From NCBI RefSeq assembly GCF_004343195.1, contig NZ_SMCR01000001.1:1-64000 (forward strand): DNA of 64,000 nt. The letters run 5' to 3'. This document shows positions 55,061 through 64,000 of this stretch, piece by piece; position 1 is the stretch's first letter; every line of letters starts with the position of its first letter. Made by a program: the position numbers and the translations under genes. The stretch is from Biostraticola tofi (GTDB lineage: Bacteria > Pseudomonadota > Gammaproteobacteria > Enterobacterales > Enterobacteriaceae). The notes beneath the pieces are model-generated. The model saw nothing but the letters and a program-made list of their open reading frames with translations, did no database searches and was not told where the DNA came from.

Positions 55061-55088
55061 AGAGGGAGTCCGACTCCCTCTTTTTTTT
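55061..55088 (+). terminator. Terminator after rplT
   Basis: AGAGGGAGT-CCG-ACTCCCTCT is a perfect nine-base stem followed by eight T residues, ending the ribosomal operon before pheM. Confidence 0.95.
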
Positions 55089-55126
55089 GGCATCCCGCCG
55101 ATATTGACAATTAAGGTAATGCAAGC

Positions 55127-55171
55127 ATGAATGCTGCTATTTTCCGTTTCTTTTTTTATTTTAGCACCTGA
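55127..55171 (+). CDS. pheM: pheS-pheT leader peptide PheM
   Basis: The 14-residue peptide [14 protein letters not shown] is, to my knowledge, identical to E. coli PheM. Five of 14 codons are phenylalanine, so ribosome stalling on uncharged tRNA-Phe controls the attenuator at 55217. The TTGACA at 55104 upstream resembles a -35, but no matching -10 is clear. Confidence 0.95.
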
Positions 55172-55216
55172 TATTAGGAGGCTTTTGCGTAAAAGAAGAA
55201 ACGAAAAGTAGCGCTG

Positions 55217-55243
55217 AAGCCTCCCTGAGTGGAGGCTTTTTTA
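55217..55243 (+). terminator. Attenuator terminator upstream of pheS
   Basis: AAGCCTCC (55217-55224) pairs with GGAGGCTT (55231-55238) and T residues follow. The upstream AGGAGGCTTTTGCG (55187-55200) can compete for the same bases as an antiterminator, the standard Phe attenuation layout. Confidence 0.9.
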
Positions 55244-55305
55244 TTGCTTATATTCAAGCGAAAACCGGGCTGTCTCTATTTCAGCCACGTTGACATTAAT
55301 GATGA

Positions 55306-56319
<1,014 letters not shown>

Positions 56320-56333
56320 GGCGGGATTAACAC

Positions 56334-58721
56334 ATGAAATTCAGTGAACTTTGGCTGCGTGAATGGGTAAATCCTGCCATCAGCAGCGACGAACTCTCCG
56401 AACAGATTACCATGGCCGGCCTGGAAGTCGACGGCGTCAATGACGTCGCCGGCGCTTTCAGCGGCGTGGTGGTCGGCCGGGTAGTGGCCTGCAAACAGCA
56501 TCCCAATGCGGATAAATTGCGAGTTACGCTTATCGATATCGGCGGTGATGCGCCGTTGAATATCGTCTGCGGGGCGCCAAACTGCCGTGAAGGCCTTACC
56601 GTCGCCGTCGCCACCATCGGCGCGGTGCTGCCGAATGATTTTAAAATCAAGGCGGCCAAACTGAGAGGCGAACCCTCTGAGGGAATGCTGTGCTCATTTT
56701 CAGAACTGGGTATTTCTGATGATCATAACGGCATCATCGAACTGCCGGCCGATGCGCCGCTGGGCACCGATATCCGTGCTTATCTCAAGCTCGACGATCG
56801 TATGATTGATATCAGCGTTACGCCAAACCGAGCGGATTGCCTGGGGCTTATCGGTATTGCCCGTGACGTGGCGGTAATCAATCGCCTGGCGCTGAACGAG
56901 CCGGCTATCGACGAGGTACCGGCCTCGTCAGCCGCAGCACTGCCGATCAAGGTCGCGGCGCCGGCAGCCTGTCCGCGTTATCTTGGCCGAGTGGTGCAGG
57001 GTATTGATGTTACCGCCGCGACACCTCTGTGGATGAAAGAGAAGCTGCGCCGCTGTGGCCTCCGTTCAGTTGATGCGGTGGTGGATATCACTAACTTTGT
57101 CCTGCTGGAACTGGGCCAGCCGATGCATGCCTTCAGTCTGGCACAGATTGACGGCGGCATTAACGTACGTATGGCGGATGAAGGCGAAACGCTGACGCTG
57201 CTAGACGGCAGCCAGGCTACGCTTAACGCCGACACGCTGGTCATCGCCGATGACAGCAAAGTCCTGGCGATGGCCGGGATTTTCGGCGGCGCGCTTTCCG
57301 GTATCAATCAGTCCACCCGAGATGTGGTGCTGGAGTGCGCCTACTTCGATCCGTTGGCCATTACCGGCCGAGCCCGTCGTCATGGCCTGCATACCGATGC
57401 GTCTCACCGCTATGAGCGTGGCGTGGACCCGGCGATTCAATACCGCGCCATGGCGCGTGCCACCCGACTGCTGCTGGATATCTGCGGCGGTCAGGCAGGG
57501 CCGGTTATCGATGCTAGCGCTGAGCAGCACCTGCCCCAGCGCGCTACCATCACCCTGCGCCGTGAAAAACTGAACCGCCTGATCGGGCACCACATCGCTG
57601 ATGCTGATGTCACTGATATTCTTGCCCGGCTAGGCTGTCAAGTGACTGCTGCTGAAGGGTACTGGCAGGCGGTCGCGCCCAGTTGGCGTTTCGATATGGC
57701 GATAGAAGAGGATCTGGTAGAAGAAGTAGCCAGAGTCTACGGCTATAATAATATCCCCGACGTGGCGGTAAAGGCCAATCTGGAGATGACCCGCCATCAA
57801 GAGTCGGCTTTGCCGCTACAGCGGGTTAAAACCCTGTTGGTTGACCGCGGTTTCCAAGAGGCAATTACCTATAGCTTTGTTGATCCGCGTCTTCAGGCGC
57901 TGTTGCATCCTGGTCAGGAGGCCCTGGTGCTGCCAAGCCCGATATCGGCTGATATGTCGGTGATGCGGTTGTCATTACTGACCGGCTTACTGGCGGCGGT
58001 AGTCTATAATCAGAATCGTCAGCAAAGCCGGATCCGCCTGTTTGAAAGCGGCCTGCGCTTTGTGCCTGATAATAATGCCCCACTGGGTATCCGTCAGGAT
58101 CTTATGCTGGCCGGCGCCATTGTCGGCAGCCGTTTTGACGAGCATTGGGACCTGGCCCGCCAGGCGGTCGACTTCTTTGATTTGAAAGGCGATCTGGAAG
58201 CATTACTTGAACTCACCGGCAAGCTCACAGATATAGAATTCCGTTCCAGTGATAATCCTGCTTTGCATCCCGGCCAGAATGCCGCTATCTATCTGTCTGG
58301 GGAACATATTGGATTTATTGGCGTTATCCACCCCGAGTTAGAACGTAAGCTTGATTTAAATGGCCGAACCGTGGTGTTTGAACTACTCTGGGATAAGGTA
58401 GCAAACCGCAAAGTGCCTGATGCCAGTGACATTTCACGTTATCCTTCCAATCGTCGCGACATCGCTGTGGTAGTGGCTGAAGATGTACCTTCAGCAGATA
58501 TTATTGCGGAGTGCATGAAAGTTGGCGTAAATCAGGTAGTTGGCGTAAACTTATTTGACGTGTACCAGGGCAAGGGCGTAGCGGAAGGTTTCAAAAGCCT
58601 GGCTATCAGCCTGATTCTTCAGGATACCGCCCGTACACTGGAAGAAGAGGAGATTGCCGCCACCGTTGCAAAGTGCGTGGCGGCTCTAAAACAGCGATTC
58701 CAAGCATCCTTGAGGGATTGA
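56334..58721 (+). CDS. pheT: Phenylalanyl-tRNA synthetase beta subunit
   Basis: The beta chain is 795 residues, the E. coli length. It has the EMAP-like OB fold (about 40-148, [26 protein letters not shown]), B3/B4 editing domain (about 210-390, [12 protein letters not shown] and [27 protein letters not shown]), B5 domain and the C-terminal FDX-ACB anticodon-binding domain with [14 protein letters not shown] near 700. Together with PheS it charges tRNA-Phe. ihfA begins four bases after its stop. Confidence 0.98.
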   Translation: MKFSELWLREWVNPAISSDELSEQITMAGLEVDGVNDVAGAFSGVVVGRVVACKQHPNADKLRVTLIDIGGDAPLNIVCGAPNCREGLTVAVATIGAVLPNDFKIKAAKLRGEPSEGMLCSFSELGISDDHNGIIELPADAPLGTDIRAYLKLDDRMIDISVTPNRADCLGLIGIARDVAVINRLALNEPAIDEVPASSAAALPIKVAAPAACPRYLGRVVQGIDVTAATPLWMKEKLRRCGLRSVDAVVDITNFVLLELGQPMHAFSLAQIDGGINVRMADEGETLTLLDGSQATLNADTLVIADDSKVLAMAGIFGGALSGINQSTRDVVLECAYFDPLAITGRARRHGLHTDASHRYERGVDPAIQYRAMARATRLLLDICGGQAGPVIDASAEQHLPQRATITLRREKLNRLIGHHIADADVTDILARLGCQVTAAEGYWQAVAPSWRFDMAIEEDLVEEVARVYGYNNIPDVAVKANLEMTRHQESALPLQRVKTLLVDRGFQEAITYSFVDPRLQALLHPGQEALVLPSPISADMSVMRLSLLTGLLAAVVYNQNRQQSRIRLFESGLRFVPDNNAPLGIRQDLMLAGAIVGSRFDEHWDLARQAVDFFDLKGDLEALLELTGKLTDIEFRSSDNPALHPGQNAAIYLSGEHIGFIGVIHPELERKLDLNGRTVVFELLWDKVANRKVPDASDISRYPSNRRDIAVVVAEDVPSADIIAECMKVGVNQVVGVNLFDVYQGKGVAEGFKSLAISLILQDTARTLEEEEIAATVAKCVAALKQRFQASLRD

Positions 58722-58725
58722 ACCT

Positions 58726-59022
58726 ATGGCGCTTACTAAAGCTGAAATGTCAGAATACCTGTTTGAAAAACTCGGGTTGAGCAAACGGGATGCCAAAGAA
58801 ATTGTGGAACTGTTTTTTGAGGAAGTCCGCCGGGCGCTGGAAAATGGCGAGCAGGTGAAATTATCCGGATTCGGTAATTTTGATTTGCGAGACAAAAATC
58901 AACGTCCCGGACGCAACCCGAAGACCGGCGAGGATATTCCGATTACCGCTCGCCGGGTAGTGACGTTCCGTCCAGGTCAGAAACTGAAAAGTCGTGTAGA
59001 GAATGCCTCACCTAAAGAGTGA
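58726..59022 (+). CDS. ihfA: Integration host factor alpha subunit
   Basis: IHF bends DNA at specific sites and acts in transcription, recombination and replication. The 98-residue protein (99 in E. coli) is of the DNABII family: [73 protein letters not shown] includes the beta-arm proline in GRNPKTG near 62-68. It is part of the pheS-pheT-ihfA operon and ends at a strong terminator. Confidence 0.98.
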   Translation: MALTKAEMSEYLFEKLGLSKRDAKEIVELFFEEVRRALENGEQVKLSGFGNFDLRDKNQRPGRNPKTGEDIPITARRVVTFRPGQKLKSRVENASPKE

Positions 59023-59036
59023 CGCATGATTCAATG

Positions 59037-59063
59037 AAGGCCGCGTTAAGCGGCCTTTTTTTT
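59037..59063 (+). terminator. Terminator after ihfA
   Basis: AAGGCCGC (59037-59044) and GCGGCCTT (59050-59057) pair around a five-base loop, followed by six further T residues. Confidence 0.95.
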
Positions 59064-59146
59064 ATCTGAGCTGTGCTGAGACCGCAAACCCCGCTGTTTA
59101 TCCTGTCTGGCGCAACCGGGTAGCATTAGGATAGTCTGAGGGCTTA

Positions 59147-60196
59147 ATGACCGTTGCCCGCTATGAATCGGATGCTGTTAACATGAGCGCACCACACCCT
59201 GCAAACTATCGCCTGCTTATCGAACGACAGGCTCGCCAGGACTTTCGCCGGCTGGGCTATCTGATGGCGCTGGCGCTCGGCGCTTTGTTGTTGAGTTTGT
59301 GCGCCGGCGAGCGTTGGATTTGGCCTTCAGCCTGGTTTGGCCAGAGCCTGGAGCAGGTTTTTGTCTGGCAACTGCGTTTACCGCGTGCGCTGGCGGTGAT
59401 GACGGTAGGGGCCAGTCTGGCGATGGCCGGGGCGGTTATGCAGACGATTTTTGCCAATCCGCTGGCTGAACCCGGGCTGCTGGGGGTGTCCAGCGGCGCG
59501 GGGGTAGCGGTCACGCTGGCGGTGCTGGCAAGCCATGGCGTAATGCCATCCTGGGGACTGGGATTATGCGCGGTAGCGGGTTCAATGGCGATTACCGCGC
59601 TGCTGCTGGCCCTTAACCGCCGTCGTGCTTCCAATGCACGTCTGCTGCTGACCGGGGTCGCCTTGGGGATAGCCTGCAGCGCGGTCATGACTTGGGCTAT
59701 CTATTACAGTTCCAGCCTGGATTTACGCCAGCTGATGTACTGGATGATGGGCGGATTCGGCGGTGTGGACTGGCGAGCCAAATGGCTGCTGCTGTCGCTG
59801 CTGCCGTTTATCCTCTGGCTGTGTTTGCAGGGGCGAGTGCTTAATTTACTGATCCTGGGTGAACTGCAGGCCAGACAACTGGGGTTATCGGTGCATATGT
59901 GGCGTAATCTGTTTGTGGTGGCGTTCGGCTGGATGGTCGGCATCAGCGTTGCGCTGGCCGGCGTGGTCAGCTTTATCGGACTGGTGGTGCCCCATTTGCT
60001 TAGTCTGTGGGGGCTGACCGATAAGCGGCGTTTATTGCCCGGCTGCGCCCTGGCCGGCGCCAGTCTGCTGCTGCTGGCCGATATACTGGCCAGAACAGCC
60101 CTGGATGCCGCCGAGTTGCCGGTCGGGGTGGTAACCGCCACCCTGGGATCCCCGGTTTTTATCTGGCTGCTGACCAAGGCGAAGGGCTATTCCTGA
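59147..60196 (+). CDS. btuC: Vitamin B12 ABC transporter permease BtuC
   Basis: BtuC is the FecCD-type inner-membrane permease of BtuCD-F, importing cobalamin. The 349 residues hold about ten helices, with [43 protein letters not shown] near 80-120, the gate/loop [18 protein letters not shown] near 195 and [17 protein letters not shown] near 275. GAGGG six bases before 59147 supports this ATG; an alternative ATG at 59183, closer to the E. coli 326-residue length, has no ribosome binding site. btuE and btuD follow. Confidence 0.95.
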   Translation: MTVARYESDAVNMSAPHPANYRLLIERQARQDFRRLGYLMALALGALLLSLCAGERWIWPSAWFGQSLEQVFVWQLRLPRALAVMTVGASLAMAGAVMQTIFANPLAEPGLLGVSSGAGVAVTLAVLASHGVMPSWGLGLCAVAGSMAITALLLALNRRRASNARLLLTGVALGIACSAVMTWAIYYSSSLDLRQLMYWMMGGFGGVDWRAKWLLLSLLPFILWLCLQGRVLNLLILGELQARQLGLSVHMWRNLFVVAFGWMVGISVALAGVVSFIGLVVPHLLSLWGLTDKRRLLPGCALAGASLLLLADILARTALDAAELPVGVVTATLGSPVFIWLLTKAKGYS

Positions 60197-60241
60197 ATGT
60201 GAAGGTCTTATGCCTCTGTCGCCGTCGACTGAAGGAGTTGA

Positions 60242-60796
60242 ATGATGAGTGCAGAAATATTTACTCTGGCCCTGAGGACCATTACCGGTGAGACTCAAAC
60301 GCTGGAGCACTATCGGGGGTCGGTGATGCTGGTGGTGAATGTGGCGTCCAACTGCGGCCTGACCGATCAATATGAAGCCCTGGAAAGCCTGTATAAAGCC
60401 TGGCATTCTCGCGGCTTTGAAGTGCTGGGTTTCCCGTCGAATGAGTTCGCCGGCCAGGAGCCCGGCGGGAATGACGACATCCTGGCGTTTTGCCAAGGTA
60501 CCTTTGGCGTAGATTTTCCAATGTTCAGTAAAATCGAGGTTAACGGTCCTGGCCGCCATCCGCTGTACCGTCATCTGATTGCGGCATGCCCTCACGCGGT
60601 CAATCCGCAGCAGAGCGGGTTCAGGCAACTACTGGAAAGCAAGGGACTGGCCACCGGACAACCCGGGGACATTCTGTGGAACTTCGAAAAATTTCTCATT
60701 GGCCGCGATGGGGAAGTCGTGCAGCGTTTCTCACCTGATATGAAGCCACAGGATCCGCTCATTCTTGAAGCCATTAAACTGGCGTTGGAAAAATAG
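60242..60796 (+). CDS. btuE: Thioredoxin/glutathione peroxidase BtuE, with altered active-site residues
   Basis: This 184-residue protein is GPx-like and matches E. coli BtuE (183), including the peroxidatic cysteine in NVASNCGLTDQYE near 37 and the WNFEKFLIGRDGEVVQRF C-terminal segment with the catalytic Trp-Asn. The usual FPCNQF motif reads FPSNEF near 71: the cysteine is Ser and the conserved catalytic glutamine is Glu, so peroxidase activity could be lowered. It lies between btuC and btuD but is not needed for B12 transport in E. coli. Confidence 0.93.
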   Translation: MMSAEIFTLALRTITGETQTLEHYRGSVMLVVNVASNCGLTDQYEALESLYKAWHSRGFEVLGFPSNEFAGQEPGGNDDILAFCQGTFGVDFPMFSKIEVNGPGRHPLYRHLIAACPHAVNPQQSGFRQLLESKGLATGQPGDILWNFEKFLIGRDGEVVQRFSPDMKPQDPLILEAIKLALEK

Positions 60797-60801
60797 TGCC
60801 C

Positions 60802-61641
60802 ATGGAGCCTGCGGACAGCAGCAACGCATGCTTCCCATTGCCAGCCGAGGGCCAGGCATGGCGGCTGGTGCTGTTCAAAGTGAATATTAGCCATCGCCTA
60901 AGCAATGTGACGCTGTCACACGAAGCTGGCGGCCTTATTCATCTGGTCGGCCCAAACGGCGCCGGTAAAAGCAGCCTGCTGGCCTGCATTGCCGGTCTGC
61001 TGCCCGCCCAGGGAAAACTGATCCTTTCAGGTAAGCCTATTCATCACTGGCACCCCAGGGCGTTGGGGGTCTATCGTGGCTACCTGGGCCAGCAGGCTTA
61101 TCCGGGCGGTAATCTGGCGGTGTTTCAGTATCTGATGCTGCACCAGCCAGACCCAGCGGATAATAGCCAGGCCCTGGCGCAGACGGTAGCCTATCTTGCC
61201 CAGGCGCTGGCCCTGGATGATAAACTGCACAGAAGATTAGCTTCGCTGTCAGGCGGTGAATGGCAGCGGGTGAGACTGGCGGCAGTCATGCTGCAGGTCT
61301 GGCCGACGATCAATGGGCAGGCAGGCATGCTGCTGCTGGATGAGCCTGCCGCCAGTCTGGATATCGCTCAGCGGGTCGCCCTGGACAGACTGCTGGCCGA
61401 ACTGACGGCGGCCGGGATGGCGGTATTGGTCAGTTCACACGACCTGAACCACAGCCTGCGCCATGCTGACACGGTCTGGCTGATGGACAGCGGTCAACTG
61501 GTCTGCGCCGGACCGGCGGCAGAGGTCATGACGCCAGAGCGGCTGGGGCCGGTATTCAAGGTCGCTTTCGAGCGATTGACCGCTGGCGAGCACAGTTGGC
61601 TGCACGCTTGCAGCCAAAATTTACCCATAATGACAGAGTGA
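60802..61641 (+). CDS. btuD: Vitamin B12 ABC transporter ATP-binding protein BtuD
   Basis: The ATPase of BtuCD-F. The 279-residue product has Walker A LVGPNGAGKSS near 52, Q-loop LGQQAYPGG near 95, signature LSGGEWQRVRLAAVML near 150, Walker B GMLLLDEPAASLD near 175 and the H-loop SSHDLNHSLRH near 213. E. coli BtuD is 249 residues; the extra 20-25 residues lie before the core and the true start may be later. The ATG at 60802 overlaps nothing; an earlier GTG at 60796 is the last base of the btuE stop. The C-terminus has a short extension. Confidence 0.94.
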   Translation: MEPADSSNACFPLPAEGQAWRLVLFKVNISHRLSNVTLSHEAGGLIHLVGPNGAGKSSLLACIAGLLPAQGKLILSGKPIHHWHPRALGVYRGYLGQQAYPGGNLAVFQYLMLHQPDPADNSQALAQTVAYLAQALALDDKLHRRLASLSGGEWQRVRLAAVMLQVWPTINGQAGMLLLDEPAASLDIAQRVALDRLLAELTAAGMAVLVSSHDLNHSLRHADTVWLMDSGQLVCAGPAAEVMTPERLGPVFKVAFERLTAGEHSWLHACSQNLPIMTE

Positions 61642-61756
61642 TGCTTGCCGTCAGGACGCCCTTGAGGCTAAATGACAGTCTCCAAAGGGTGGTAGTGGAA
61701 CAGTGCGGCATGATCATGGTCTGCGGCAGCGTATTGATTTAAATAGTGAATAGAAT

Positions 61757-62227
61757 ATGAAACGGATATCAACAATGATACTGGCGCTGGCTGCGCTGTT
61801 GCTGACGGCATGCAGTCACCATGCGCCGCCGCAGGATCCCCGGCTGGGAGACTCCATCGTGGTGGTTGCCACGCTCAATGAACAATTACGTCAGTGGTCA
61901 GGCACCCCCTATCGTAACGGCGGCATGGATCGCCGGGGCATGGACTGCTCGGGATTTGTGAAGAGAACCTTCCAGGACCGGTTCAGTATCCGACTGCCGC
62001 GAACCACCAAGGCGCAAACGTCGGTCGGTACCCGGATCGACAGGGATGATCTGTTGCCCGGTGACCTGGTGTTCTTCAAAACCGGCAGCGGCCAGAATGG
62101 TCTGCATGTCGGCATCTATGACAAAAACGATATGTTTATCCACGCCTCTACCAGTCGCGGTGTGACGAGATCGTCACTGGATAATGTCTATTGGCGCAAA
62201 GCCTGGTGGCAGGCGCGTCGTATTTAG
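61757..62227 (+). CDS. nlpC: Lipoprotein NlpC (NlpC/P60 peptidase)
   Basis: The 156-residue lipoprotein has lipobox LTAC with the modified cysteine near 19, followed by the NlpC/P60 cysteine peptidase domain: the catalytic Cys in RRGMDCSGFVKRTF near 68, His in NGLHVGIYD near 119, and the third polar residue His/Thr in FIHASTSRGV near 131. The family cleaves peptidoglycan stem peptides, but the target of NlpC is not established. E. coli NlpC has 154 residues and the same btuD neighbour. Confidence 0.95.
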   Translation: MKRISTMILALAALLLTACSHHAPPQDPRLGDSIVVVATLNEQLRQWSGTPYRNGGMDRRGMDCSGFVKRTFQDRFSIRLPRTTKAQTSVGTRIDRDDLLPGDLVFFKTGSGQNGLHVGIYDKNDMFIHASTSRGVTRSSLDNVYWRKAWWQARRI

Positions 62228-62275
62228 TCGGTCACTCGCCGCCGCCGGTAAGGCGGTTGATGCTCAGGAATATTC

Positions 62276-63292
62276 ATGTCTTCATTACGTTTGCTGCTGT
62301 CCGACTCCCATGATCCCTGGTTCAACCTGGCGGTGGAAGAGTGCATATTTCGCCAGATGCCCACCACTCAGCGGGTGCTGTTTCTCTGGCGCAATGCCGA
62401 AACCGTGGTGATTGGCCGGGCGCAAAACCCCTGGAAAGAGTGCAATACCCGGCGCATGGCGCAGGATAATATCAAACTGGCGCGGCGGAGCAGCGGCGGC
62501 GGCGCGGTATTTCACGATTTGGGCAACAGCTGCTTTACTTTTATGGCCGGCAAGCCGGAATATGACAAAACCCTGTCGACCGCCATCATTGTCAGTGGGC
62601 TGAAGAGCATGGGGGTTGACGCCCGGGTTTCTGGCCGGAACGACTTGGTGATGACCACCGCCGACGGTGAGCGCAAAATTTCCGGCTCCGCCTATCGCGA
62701 AACCGCCGACCGGGGCTTTCATCACGGTACGGTGCTGCTTAATGCCGATCTCAGTCGCCTGGCGTTCTACCTGAATCCAGACCCGAAAAAACTGCAGGCC
62801 AAAGGGATCACCTCGGTCAGATCGCGAGTGGCTAATCTGCAGGAAGTCATGCCGGCGGTCAGTCACGACCTGCTGTGCCAGCATATCCGCCAGGCATTTT
62901 GCCAGGCCTATGGCGAGTCGGTGGAGCCAGAAATTATTTCACCTGAAAAAACGCCCGACTTGCCGGGCTTTGCCGAGCAGTTCGCGAGGCAAAGCAGCTG
63001 GGACTGGAATTTCGGCCGGGCGCCGGCCTTTAGCCACGTGCTGGACACGCGTTTTCTGTGGGGGGGCGTTGAGCTGCACTTTGACGTGGAACACGGCCGT
63101 ATCAGCCGCAGCAGGATCTTTACCGACAGTCTTAATCCGACCCCGCTTGAGGCGCTGGCCGACAAGCTGCAGGGCACGTCATACCGCGCCGACGCCGTGG
63201 CTGCGGTATGTGCCGCATTGATCCGCGCTTACCCTGATGAAGCTGCCGGGCTTGATGAGCTGGCCCGCTGGCTGACGGACAGTCTGCGATAA
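62276..63292 (+). CDS. lplA: Lipoate-protein ligase A
   Basis: LplA activates free lipoate with ATP and attaches it to E2 and GcvH lysines. The 338-residue length equals that of E. coli LplA. Lipoate-binding motifs are [45 protein letters not shown] near 12-60, [22 protein letters not shown] near 68-90, and the catalytic-lysine SGSAYRE near 135. It stands between nlpC and selO; in E. coli lplA is elsewhere (near serB), so the gene has moved. Confidence 0.96.
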   Translation: MSSLRLLLSDSHDPWFNLAVEECIFRQMPTTQRVLFLWRNAETVVIGRAQNPWKECNTRRMAQDNIKLARRSSGGGAVFHDLGNSCFTFMAGKPEYDKTLSTAIIVSGLKSMGVDARVSGRNDLVMTTADGERKISGSAYRETADRGFHHGTVLLNADLSRLAFYLNPDPKKLQAKGITSVRSRVANLQEVMPAVSHDLLCQHIRQAFCQAYGESVEPEIISPEKTPDLPGFAEQFARQSSWDWNFGRAPAFSHVLDTRFLWGGVELHFDVEHGRISRSRIFTDSLNPTPLEALADKLQGTSYRADAVAAVCAALIRAYPDEAAGLDELARWLTDSLR

Positions 63293-63335
63293 CGTGCCCT
63301 GATGTCCTACACTGTGTTTAAGGAGGGCCTTACCG

Positions 63336-64000
63336 ATGGCACCTGAACCCCTATTTGACAACACCTGGTTTAACCAACTGGCCGGATTTTACACGCCACT
63401 GCAGCCGACGCCGCTGCACCAAGCCCGCCTGTTGTACCATAACCGGCCCCTGGCTGATGAATATCAGCTTGAAGACATTCTTTTCCAGGGCGATAACGCA
63501 GCCATCTGGGGTGGTGAACGCCTGCTGCCCGGTATGCAGCCGCTGGCGCAGGTATACAGCGGCCATCAGTTCGGCGTCTGGGCGGGTCAACTGGGGGATG
63601 GTCGCGGTTTGCTGATGGGCGAACAGCGGCTGGCTGATGGCCGGCTTATCGATTGGCACCTTAAGGGTGCCGGACTGACGCCCTATTCGCGTATGGGCGA
63701 TGGCCGGGCAGTGCTGCGTTCAGTGGTGCGTGAGTTTCTGGCATCGGAGGCGATGCATCATCTTGGGATCCCTACCACCCGGGCGCTGACTATCGTTACC
63801 AGCAGTCATCCGGTGCGCCGGGAAGAGGCCGAACCCGGCGCCATGCTGATGCGAACCGCGGAAAGCCATGTGCGCTTCGGTCATTTTGAGCATTTTTATT
63901 ATCGGCGCCAGCCCGAGAGGGTACGCCAACTGGCCGATTATGTTATTGCTCGCCATTGGCCTGAGCTGGTGGGTGCAGATGGCCGCTACCGCCTCTGGCT
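63336..64000 (+). CDS. selO: Protein adenylyltransferase SelO (YdiU), cut by the window end
   Basis: SelO is a pseudokinase-fold enzyme that AMPylates proteins. The visible 221 residues open [27 protein letters not shown], and the nucleotide-binding [23 protein letters not shown] near 72 and [45 protein letters not shown] near 108 are typical. AGGAGG ten bases ahead of the ATG supports the start. The C-terminal half is outside the window. It follows lplA; in E. coli ydiU is in the same region. Confidence 0.95.
   Translation, partial: MAPEPLFDNTWFNQLAGFYTPLQPTPLHQARLLYHNRPLADEYQLEDILFQGDNAAIWGGERLLPGMQPLAQVYSGHQFGVWAGQLGDGRGLLMGEQRLADGRLIDWHLKGAGLTPYSRMGDGRAVLRSVVREFLASEAMHHLGIPTTRALTIVTSSHPVRREEAEPGAMLMRTAESHVRFGHFEHFYYRRQPERVRQLADYVIARHWPELVGADGRYRLW

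Overview
The window reads as chromosome from a member of the Enterobacterales. About fifty genes match Escherichia coli counterparts in sequence, length and usually order. Family-specific signals are also conserved: an AUU start for infC, a pheM leader peptide identical to my memory of the E. coli one, and a tRNA-like thrS operator. The base composition is moderately GC-rich. kduI-kduD, a three-subunit periplasmic-side sugar dehydrogenase and many small tandem repeats point to a plant- or insect-associated lineage (Pectobacteriaceae or the Sodalis/Biostraticola group). That placement is inference; no rRNA or marker search was possible.

Layout. (1) 1-4000: roxA, cybB, a remnant of an S66 peptidase, a YcaP-type membrane protein and a tract of hexamer and heptamer tandem repeats. 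(2) 4000-14900 is accessory: a GcvA-type LysR regulator and a GFA-family protein; a three-gene operon of SIS-domain protein, BadF-type sugar kinase and YfcC-family transporter, divergent from an unusual AbiEi-like/ROK fusion regulator; then a cytochrome c, Tat-exported small subunit and GMC flavoprotein operon. (3) 14900-33600 is the ychF-pth-ychH-prs-ispE-lolB / hemA-prfA-prmC-sirB2-sirB1-kdsA / chaA / chaB-chaC / ychO block. dauA sits between kdsA and chaA instead of near prs, and an acyltransferase lies between chaC and ychO. (4) 33600-43850: astA-astD-astB without neighbouring astC or astE, then spy, a LysR gene, nadE, osmE and katE. (5) 44300-50870: tcyP, ydjM, kduD, kduI, hxpB, yniB, yniA. 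(6) 51300-64000: a small membrane-peptide gene, thrS-infC-rpmI-rplT, pheM-pheS-pheT-ihfA, btuC-btuE-btuD, nlpC, lplA and the start of selO.

How genes work together. hemA makes the first committed heme precursor; prfA and prmC form release factor and its methylase; ispE, lolB and prs are housekeeping. thrS, infC, rpmI, rplT, pheS, pheT and ihfA form the classical translation/IHF cluster with operator and attenuator controls. kduI and kduD act in succession on pectin/uronate breakdown products and have a KdgR-box-like operator. btuC and btuD form the inner-membrane vitamin B12 importer core. The most unusual material is the sugar-kinase/SIS/transporter cassette with its fusion regulator, the repeat tracts, the reduced ast operon and a small gene between yniA and thrS.
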